64,000 bases of DNA from Anseranas semipalmata. Lineage: Eukaryota > Chordata > Aves > Anseriformes > Anseranatidae. The stretch is from contig VXAA01005633.1 in NCBI GenBank assembly GCA_013399115.1, forward strand, positions 575,789 through 639,788. Reading direction: 5' to 3'. The notes beneath the pieces are model-generated. The model was given only the letters and a program-made list of their open reading frames with translations, made no database searches and was not told the DNA's origin. This document shows, in pieces, positions 52,216 to 61,073 of this stretch; position 1 is the stretch's first letter, and every line of letters begins with the position of its first letter. Both the position numbers and the translations under genes were made by a program.

Positions 52216-53893
52216 TTATCCTCCCTATTTTCTTGCAGTTCAGAGCAAGATCAGCGGCTGTAATGTCTAAAGGTCATCATGGGAAAGAGCACGATCAGAG
52301 CTGTTTACACACACAAAATTAAATACATATATATACCACAAATGCAGCAATTGGAGCCTGAAGTGGGACATTATTTTGTGTTTTAAAAAAAGTCAGTAAA
52401 GGTAACAGTCCAAAACAACAACTTTCTCACTCCAGATAATAAAACTGTAAAGCTTTAATGATTTCTAGAATGAGAAAGAATCCAACTCATATGCTCTATA
52501 GGGTGTTTCACTCTATCAATACCACATTGAACAATCCTGGTGAAAAAGGGCTGGACTGGCAGGTATTCTAAATGCCCTGGGATTGCCAAGGTAACTGAAG
52601 ACTAACTGTGGCCAGAACATGGTTTGAAAAATACATGCTGGCAGCAAAAGCTATATCATCTGAGCTCCCTCTTTCTGGCAACTCGAGTGCCTTACAGAAA
52701 TGTGTAGCTTACATAATGAAGTTATTCCAAGCTGGAACTGTTTTACTTGTTGGAAAATGCCAACAAATGACTACAAAATGATGTTAGCTGAGGATTTTCT
52801 TTGAACTGTGAATAATTAGGATATATAAACATTTTATATTTTAAACTGAAAGTTAAATGGAGTTCCTAGAGAAATGGCAAGGTGTTAATTTAATCCTGGA
52901 AAGCCAGCGGTGTAAGCATTAGAATGACGTTCTATGATTAATTTTATGATTGACTCCATGCATGGCGTTTTAGCATTATCTGTTCTTATTGTTTGTAAGC
53001 ACAGATGTATCACTACTCAACAGCCTAGAGACCTATCTGTAGGGAATGCTCAAGTGCAAGAAGGCCACATATGTTAGTTGTGATTTGAGTAGCTTAATTA
53101 AGGGAAAAGATTATCTCACTGCACAGGAAATCCAGAAAAATATCAGGAACCAGTTTATACATTATTAACACTGAGAGAAATCGTGTATATGTGCATGTGT
53201 GCGTGTTCTGTGACATGGAGATATACTTAAGAAATCTTTGCACTTTTGAATAGATTAATATTTTCCTCTTGAATTCTTTTACAGTATTCTTTAACATTGA
53301 GTATATGGGTGAAAGATCCATGAGGATGAGCTGAAAGTCTAAATAGGAAGGCAAAAAGAGAATTTGGTCATTGCCTCAATACAAGAGCAAAAATGTTTTT
53401 CCAAATCTGCTATAAAATTAACAGATTGTCTGCAGCATTGGGCATAAATCCTGGAAAGTGCTGTTCGAACTTTTCCCAGAGCTAAGGGTATTCAGCATCT
53501 TGTAGGCTGGGTGGGCAAATCAGGCCATTCAGATGTCCTTGTCATAAATAGGTGCTTCAACCGCACTTTGGAAAATACTTTTGCTGTTTTGTACATGTAA
53601 TTTTGTGCATCATTGCCTTCTCTGTGCACTTTAAAGGACACATTTTGAAATCCTGGTTCTTTACGTTTTCAAAGGTTTTATGGAGTGTTATCTGGAACAT
53701 TTTAGAAGTGAGATTACCGGGGCAGGGTAAGCAATTTATTGTTCATTGCTAAGTTATTGATGAGGCTGTGATTTTAAACCGTTGTAGAGGTTCACTTATC
53801 CCTGCTGAGGGAATCTCTTTAGGAGACTATTGTAGTGGCATCTATTGTTGTAGTAGAAGTGGTAGTTTACTATTATATTCTGTCTTTTTGCAG

Positions 53894-54049
53894 TTGGCCC
53901 TCACATAGGGCGCTATTGTGGGCAGAACAACCCAGGCCGCGTCCGCTCTTCAACAGGGATTCTTTCAATGGTATTTTACACTGACAGTGCAATAGCAAAA
54001 GAGGGATTCTCAGCAAACTACAGCGTGTCGCAGAGCAGTGTATCGGAAG
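53894..54049 (+). CDS. NRP1: NRP1 exon 5: C-terminal third of CUB domain a2
   Basis: The 156-nt exon has two bases completing Val, 51 codons and one trailing base, bordered by TTTTTGCAG and GAAG|GTCAGT. It encodes VGPHIGRYCGQNNPGRV, SSTGILSMVFYTDSA and KEGFSANYSVSQSSVSE. This completes CUB a2: RYCGQ holds the last Cys (pairing with that of FCRYD in exon 4), and FYTDSA holds the Asp matching the third human Ca2+ ligand (D250). The GFSANYS block is the typical final CUB strand and keeps an N-Y-S sequon equivalent to human N261. The SQSSVSE end is the linker to the b1 domain. The exon is phase 1 at both ends and a multiple of three long. Confidence 0.97.
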
Positions 54050-56397
54050 GTCAGTATTTATCCATCCTGCAGAGCTTCTTGGAAAATATTCTCTGTTATG
54101 TCTTCTTGCACACCAGGTGTTGCATGAAACTTTAAAGAAACCTTAAATAAATAAGATGGCGGGGGAGAGAGTTGGTTCTGTTTTGCTTTTTCCTTTTTTT
54201 TCTTTTTTTTTAAAGAACAGCTACCCTTTGAAAAGCTGCGTTTTCCTCACAGTTTTATTCCTCAGTAATTGCCAGGAAGTTGGAAGAATTATCATGAAAA
54301 ACTGTGCTGACCGAGGAAACACAGGAATGCAGAGCAATTGAACAGTTGCATTAAAACAATGAAACCTGAACAATGAATGCACTATCTAAAGCCTTCTTTT
54401 ATTACATGGAATAAGCTTTGATGATCGATTTCTTGAATAAAAAGAACCCATTTAATATACATGCTCTCGTTAAACCATTTCATAAGCTATCTAAGCTTTG
54501 TTCTCTGTCTGTTATTTTCCTCCCAGTTGCCTCATTTTGATGCTTACTCTTTGGACAGAGAATGAAACCAAGTGAGGGAGACACAGGAAAATAATGGGCT
54601 GTGTTATAACATGTCCTTGCGGATTTCCTTGCTTTGCTTGAAGATAAAACACAAGCTTTAAATCAAACTCTCTCCTTTCTGTGACTGAGTTTTGAGCAGA
54701 TTCAGAGCTGATGTAGTTGTTTAATCAGTAAACTGAAATTATTCCTGTTTCTCCACACCTCTTCTCTGCCCTTGTATCTTCATTAGCTTCCATGTGGTGC
54801 ATAGCAAGGAGGAGCTAACGGGACATACCCCAGCCAGCATGGATGGGAAGCATCCATCAGACTGGACCCCTGCTTTTTAGATTTTGTAATATGACTCCAA
54901 CCTACTGTGTCTTGAGTCCTGTGCAGTGGCTAATCCCTCTGATTCCAAGCAGAAGCTGATTTACTTTAAGTCTTACCCTAAAGTAGTTCAGTTGCGGTAC
55001 TTCACCCACGGCCCCTAATACACTGAAGTGGCACGGAAATGGTGAAATGGGTGGTACACCACAGGAAATGCAGTTTTATCAGCCAGCTTGATAATTCAGT
55101 TATGTGGCACCCTAACTACAAATTAGCCTCTGGGCCTGAGTCAATTTTCACGTTCATACTTTACAGAATGCTTTCTACTCTCCTCCTCTTTAGGTCCAAT
55201 GCACAGAAGCAGTGAACTGTAGCTCTCAAAGTTCAAGATTGCATTTGTTCAACAGATGAGGTGAATCGGAGGCAGCAGCAGAGCAGGCTTCCCATACTAA
55301 TATGGAAGTGACAGTCCTGAACTTAGTACTGAATCCAGCCAACAATCTCTAGTGGTGGGTTTTGAAACCTTTGGCTGAGCACCCACCCTTCTGTTAGTGA
55401 TACAGCTCCTTCTCCCAGATCCAGAGAAGGTGTGCTAAGAACGAGCATGTACCCAGTTGTCAGGGCCTCCACTTCACACACTGGCATTTTATCTTAAGCT
55501 ACCAGTAGAGGAATGAATTATACCAATATATGATGAAGTTCCCAAACTGAACTATAGGCACATGTTCTTTTCTTCTGCCTTTGCAATTGGGGTGGTAAAC
55601 CTCTGACAGATGTCCATAAGCAGCTGGTTGTGAGAATCCATTTAAAGCCACTGGCCTCTGTTGCTTCGGAAGTAGTATTTTTTTGAAGAGTGAGAGAAGA
55701 ATTTAGACTCCATGCCCTATCAGCCTTTGAACTCAATATATTGACAGGATTGTCAATTGATTCTGAATTATCTAGGTAATTTTTGTGTCAACAGAAAGAG
55801 ATTGGATGGAGATGGTCAACTCATTTAAAATACAGCACTTTACAGAAAACGTGGTAATTCCCTTGTGTCAATACTTTTCTGGCATGAATTCAAATTTTGT
55901 TGATCTGTTTCTTTCCAATATCCAGAATCAAAAGAGAATAGCTAGAATTTTGATATTTTAAAAACATTTTACACTTTTTATACTGGAGTAAATAGTTCCA
56001 AAATAAAATTATTTAGTACAGTAATCCAGTTTGTCTTTCCTGGCTTTGTGTATAATTATGAGTTGAACATACATTGTTTTATAGTATGAATCTACAGAAG
56101 TGCCTGTGCTACCCTAGAAAAGAGAATTCTATTGTCCTATATTGAAATGGCTACAATGCTGGGCTAAAAATATTTGTATAGCATTATTATTGCAGAAATT
56201 GCCATGGCAACTTGAATGATAGTATTAAGAATGACACCATAAGCCCCATACTGCCTCACTTAAAGTTGCTAAAGAATTCAAAGTCACATAGAAATAAATT
56301 CTTTAGATATTCATATTCAAAGCAGGAAAATGTTCTCATTATTCAAAGTCTAAATCAAAAAGCTGACCATAGTAATGATGGTAATTTATTTTTTCAG
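54050..56397 (+). other. NRP1: NRP1 intron 5 (2,348 nt)
   Basis: A GT-AG phase-1 intron with donor GTCAGT and acceptor TTTATTTTTTCAG. It is the shortest intron in the window. It contains T-rich runs near 54190-54211 and an AAGATGGCGG motif (54153-54162). No exon or recognised transposable element was seen. Confidence 0.9.
54153..54162 (+). promoter_or_regulatory. YY1-like motif AAGATGGCGG
   Basis: It matches the core of the YY1 consensus and lies about 100 bp after the exon 5 donor. Short motif; function inferred only. Confidence 0.25.
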
Positions 56398-56564
56398 ATT
56401 TCCAGTGCATGGAACCACTAGGTATGGAGTCTGGAGAAATTCACTCCGATCAAATCACTGTCTCCTCCCAATACAGTGCTATCTGGTCTTCAGAAAGGTC
56501 CCGGCTAAATTACCCTGAAAATGGATGGACCCCAGGGGAAGATTCTGGCAGGGAATGGATACAG
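56398..56564 (+). CDS. NRP1: NRP1 exon 6: start of FV/VIII (discoidin) domain b1
   Basis: The 167-nt exon has two bases completing Asp and 55 codons, ending in phase 0 at CAG|GTAAAA. It encodes FQCMEPLGMESGEIHSDQI, TVSSQYSAIWSSERSRLN and YPENGWTPGEDSGREWIQ. This is the N-terminal third of the b1 discoidin domain, starting with its first Cys (FQCME). The Tyr of SQYS, the Trp of AIWS and the Asp of GEDSG match human Y297, W301 and D320, which line the b1 pocket that binds C-terminal Arg (CendR) motifs of VEGF-A and processed semaphorins. The human N300 sequon (N-W-S) is absent here because the residue is Ile. The rest of b1 lies beyond the window. Confidence 0.97.
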
Positions 56565-59283
56565 GTAAAAAGATAATGCTTTAAAGATATTATTAATAAT
56601 ACTCTGTGGAGTTTATTGAATGTGGAGAATGCAAAAGAAAGAGCAAAATAATATAGTAAAGTACTTCTGCATAATCTAAGAATCGTTGCAAGTGAATAGT
56701 TCACATTCCCTATTAGACACACACAAAAAGACTGACTCCCAAAGGTATAAAAAAAAAGGAAAGGTCAGGAAGATTAATTCTTCTGCTTCCCACGTCTATT
56801 GTTTTTTCAGTCTTCTGGGCACAAATAACAGAGATTTTGGTTTAGTGGAAAAGTCAATATTAGTTTAACATGCACTTAAAGTGGAATGTCCCAGTAAACT
56901 GAGCATGTGCTATGTCTCAAGCTGATTACAATTAAGCATTGATACAGGATGGTGTTTTCATGCACTCAGATTTCACCTCAGAAGACCTAGGTCCCTTCTA
57001 GTATAACTTACACATGAGATGAGTTTACCAGTCTCTGTCTAGTGGCTATTCTTCCATGTCCTTAAACATAGCATTGTTTAGCAAGACTGGCCATTTTGCT
57101 TTGCGCTGTTAGTACAGGAGTAATCCTGCAAACATCTGTCCCCATGAAGAGACTCCTTAAGCTCACCGGGTCTGCTCAAGCTTGTTGCTTGCTAATTGTA
57201 ACCAGGTCCATAGCTTCATGGTGCATGACTCCTGAACAGGTTAAAATTGCTCATATGAATTACTGTATGCAAATAGCATTCTATAGTAACAGGCCAGTAT
57301 TAATTTCATTAGGTGAAAAATACTGATTTATCTTGATTATGTAGGTTGACTTACACTTCGTTGTTGTGAACTAGTTTCTATTTCTGTTGGCAAAATAAGA
57401 GAAAGACTTGAGCATATTAGATCAATATTAGTAATATTGAAAGTTTGTTCATGTATTTGAAACATTCCTCCTGCTCCTGTTGTTTTCTATAGGAAATTAC
57501 TAACTGACATATAAAAACAATGCCTCATTAGCTGTCAATAAGAATGTTCACATCAGTTTTTCCTGTGAGGTTTGCTGTCTGCAAGAAAGCTTAAAAACAT
57601 GTTGAGTAGTAGTTAGTAAAGGGAAGAAAGAGGGGTAAATCTTTCATTTCTGCTCCTTGGCACACAATGGGACTCTCAGGTGTCCTGCTCAGGGGCCCTT
57701 ACACATCCTGAGCTCTTGGCAACATGGTAATTATGTATGATGGACCTAATCAGGCCACAGAGTGGCAAAAAAAAATCTATTGATCCTTTTTTCGTACTTA
57801 GGAATAAATGTTAAAATCTCCCCAGCCTTATCTGAGTGCTAGGCTTGTTATTAATCATTGCCACTTGAAATCCGTGGAATGCATGTTGAAAAAGGGTGGA
57901 ATGCATGAGAATCAAAGTCCATGTGTTTCATATGGTCAGAAGGCTGCCACTTTTTCTTTATTTCCTTCTTTTCTGCTGTCACTTATGCATTTATGACTGG
58001 ATAATCAAAACAAGAAAGCTAGTCAAATCTCATTCATGTGTTCTATGTGCTTATTAACTTTATTAAGTTATGATGACTACATACATATATATATATAGCT
58101 TAATCCTTTCACTTAGAACTAGATCTTTCTGAGAAAAAGTTTCAAAGGTCTTTTTTAACCATTAACTTTTTTAATAACAAACACATAACAGAATCCAAGC
58201 TACTCGGGGTTTATGCTAAAAACAGCTGAGGGTACCTCAAGCCTCCTGCTTAGGAATTTCTCAGCCTCCTTTGTGTTCTGCCATAAAGCAGGGTGCTCAG
58301 GGGCTAAAAAAACCACCAAGCAAAATTTTGATCAGCTTTGCGCTGCCTCCAGGTACTCCATCAGCCAAGAAGTTGATGGTTATTTGTATGCTATCCTGCT
58401 CATGCCCCATCTCTCACCTACTTCACCCAGCCCCTGGTTTGGAAAAGGCATCATGAACCATTTCCCTGAGTGTTCTAGCTCTAGGGCATCTCCTCCCCTG
58501 CCCAGAAACCATGCTGGGGGGACAAGCACCCCTGAGGCAGACTTCATGCCAGAGCAACCAGGCTGTAGCAGCCTTTGCTGCAGAGCTGGGTCTTGTTTGC
58601 AGGACTGAGCCTACAAAAATCCTGCTTGAAGATTCATTGCATTGCATATGCATGCTTTACACATGTTGCAGAAGAACTGTTAAACATCCCTACCACTCAT
58701 CCTATGTAGCATCTCATCATCCTACCATCATCTGTGTAGCAGAAGCAACCACACTGATAAGCTAGTCTGGTGACTTGCCATCCCCTGGCTTTTCACAAGG
58801 TACAATGGCTTAACTCATCTTTGGTTCCATTTCTGTGATAAATATATGAATTATTATAATTAATTATTATAGTTTAACTCAACAATAATATTGCTAAGTC
58901 AAGCCTCCAAATGTGTTCTAGATGCTTTCCTGTTAAAGTTAACTGACAATCTTGAGATGAGTGCTAAGCACTTCAGACCATCAGGCACCTCAGTAACAGT
59001 GTTCTTGCGCACATGAACTGCCATCTTCTCCAAAGGCTTGATGCCATTGGCTGTAAGCACGTGCTGTGAGTTTGTATCTGGATAAAGTATTGAAATCCCA
59101 TGTTTCCTCTGTACAAATATCCCCAGGAACAGATGTTCATCTCCGTAAGAGCTTACAGACAAACAACCAAGGACATGCAACATGTATTTTATATACTCTG
59201 AAATTATCCATTGAAAAAAATCATAATATTTTCTAAAAGGAGGAAGGCGTTTGAATATGAAGGACTGAGGTCACTTTGTTCTG

Positions 59284-59300
59284 TTTTTTTTTTTTTTTTT
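59284..59300. repeat. T17 homopolymer in intron 6
   Basis: Seventeen T bases are followed by CTGTAGGC. The TAG after the T run looks like a splice acceptor, but no recognisable NRP1 coding sequence follows. Confidence 0.95.
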
Positions 59301-60247
59301 CTGTAGGCTATGGTAAACCAGTCATTTACGTGAAGTATTTGCTTTTGTGCAGTACAACATAAATAGATTTTTGTAGCACAGTGCAAGAGCTCTAGATAAT
59401 ATTCAATAGCAAAAAAACAGGCTGAAGGATACAGCAGTAATGAACTTGGAACTTTTAAAATGAAAATTTCTGCCTATATGCCATTGTCTGAGACACAGAA
59501 TTTTTATGTATATCAGTATTCATTAATCGTTTCACGTTTGCAGGTTTCCATACCTGCACACACGCTGCAGCTGGTTAAGTAGCATCGTCTGCCTTTAAAC
59601 TGCCAATACGCATATGGAGCTAGGGCATATATTTGAGATATTTTCAATTATACATGGCCAAAACAGCTTGAAAATTCAGCTCCAAATACTAATTTCCTTA
59701 GCGTATCATTTTTTGTATAGGGGAAATATTATAGTTCTCCTTTCCCTTCCTTTTACCCCTCCCTTCAAGGTTAATGTTTTTGCTAAGACAAAAGAAACAG
59801 AAAACCTCAGTTACGTATCAGCAAAGGGAGATTGGTATCTATAGAGGACGTCTAGAGGGCATGCGATATGATTGTCTCCTTTGAGGTGTTGACGTCTTTT
59901 GGACCATTTCAGTGAAAATAATTAGGAAAATACTGTTGGCTTGCTGTTAGCAATGGATTTGCATGAATTCCATCTGTGGACGTGAAATCCATTCCTTGTT
60001 GGAAAAACTGGGTTTCTCCTTTGTGGTTGACAAGGTACTAGCTCCTGGGTGCATCTGAATGCTGCCTGCCTGCCAAGCTCTGCGAAATGAAAGCTGTCTG
60101 TCCATTTCTTTCCTTACCTGTTCTGAAATAAATGCCAGAGCTTAGATTCAAAATGTCAATAGCGTGCTCACACCATCAGTCAGCACAGTACCTTCTCCAT
60201 TATTTTTACCCTTAAAAACACTTTTTAAAATTACTTAACTGACTTGA

Positions 60248-60291
60248 GATTTGGAGTGACTCTGTAATCAGAAACAGAGTCACTCCAGATT
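60248..60291. other. Hairpin-forming inverted repeat, 13-bp perfect stem extendable to 17
   Basis: The left arm TGGAGTGACTCTG (60252-60264) is exactly complementary to CAGAGTCACTCCA (60275-60287), with a 10-nt loop. Outside this, four more pairs (two of them G-U in RNA) are possible. The stem is GC-balanced and would be stable in the NRP1 pre-mRNA. It is shorter than a typical microRNA precursor. Confidence 0.85.
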
Positions 60292-61057
60292 GAATTTCTT
60301 CTTTAAAATCACATTAATGAAGTATATGGATTTTCTAATATGAATGGAATAAAGATATGCATGAGGCAAGGGTTGCCAAAAATAAGCATGAAGTTAGTTT
60401 ATTGTCATATGGGATGTTATTAGCTCCTCAAACTTAAGCTAAATGTCCTTGTTTATTACACTTAGGTTTTACACACTCTGCTGCCCTTCAGTGTGAAATA
60501 GCATAATTTAAAAATAAAAAATAAAAACAGACTTTTAATTTAATCAAGAGCAGGGAACTGCCATTGCAATGTAAGTCATTGTCCCTCATTAACGTATCCT
60601 TTCACAGGAAAAATAGTATAGTGTTTCCATTTCTGTAATCTGAACAACAAACATGTTAATAGGTATCAATTACCAGCCAGTTTCAGTACTTAGAACCAGT
60701 AAGAAGGCCAGCACAAGGGTTTCACATCTGGTTTTAGTGAAACTGTTCCTGTCTGTGGTATTTAAAATTTAAAGAACTGCTGTTATTGTGCAATTGGGAA
60801 TCCTAGGGGAGTACAATGTTAATGAAATCCATAACGTGCAGGGATTTTATGATTGCATTTTCAAGGCATTCCTTCAAAAGGGAAGACTGATTTCTGCCAT
60901 GGCAGCAGTAATTGCATTTTTACAGAGTAGATTTAATGTTTGCATTTAAGAATGGCAGTTACGTTTACACGCATCTGAGGCCCTCGAGCAGGAGCCATGG
61001 ACGGCTGTGCATGGCAAGCCTTGGCATCTCCAGGACGTGCCAATGGGAGGTGGCAGT

Positions 61058-61073
61058 GCCCCCCACGGGGGGC
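61058..61073. other. GC-only inverted repeat in a GC-rich patch
   Basis: GCCCCCC (61058-61064) and GGGGGGC (61067-61073) are perfectly complementary across a 2-nt AC spacer. They sit in a GC-rich patch of about 120 bp (60975-61095) inside otherwise AT-rich intron 6. Confidence 0.8.

Larger units (their letters stand above)
46316..53893 (+). other. NRP1: NRP1 intron 4 (7,578 nt)
   Basis: A GT-AG phase-1 intron with donor GTAAGA and acceptor tract ATTCTGTCTTTTTGCAG. It holds polypurine tracts at 48572-48625 and 49605-49640, a T-rich run near 50931-50942, and an AACATGGCGGCC YY1-like motif at 52204-52215. No coding exon or clear transposable element was recognised. ORFs up to 125 codons (for example 46657-47034) look non-coding. 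Confidence 0.9.

Noticed and set aside
58213..58608. 131-codon plus-strand ORF in intron 6
   Set aside because: Overlapping ORFs in other frames and on the other strand, and no known similarity. Treated as chance.
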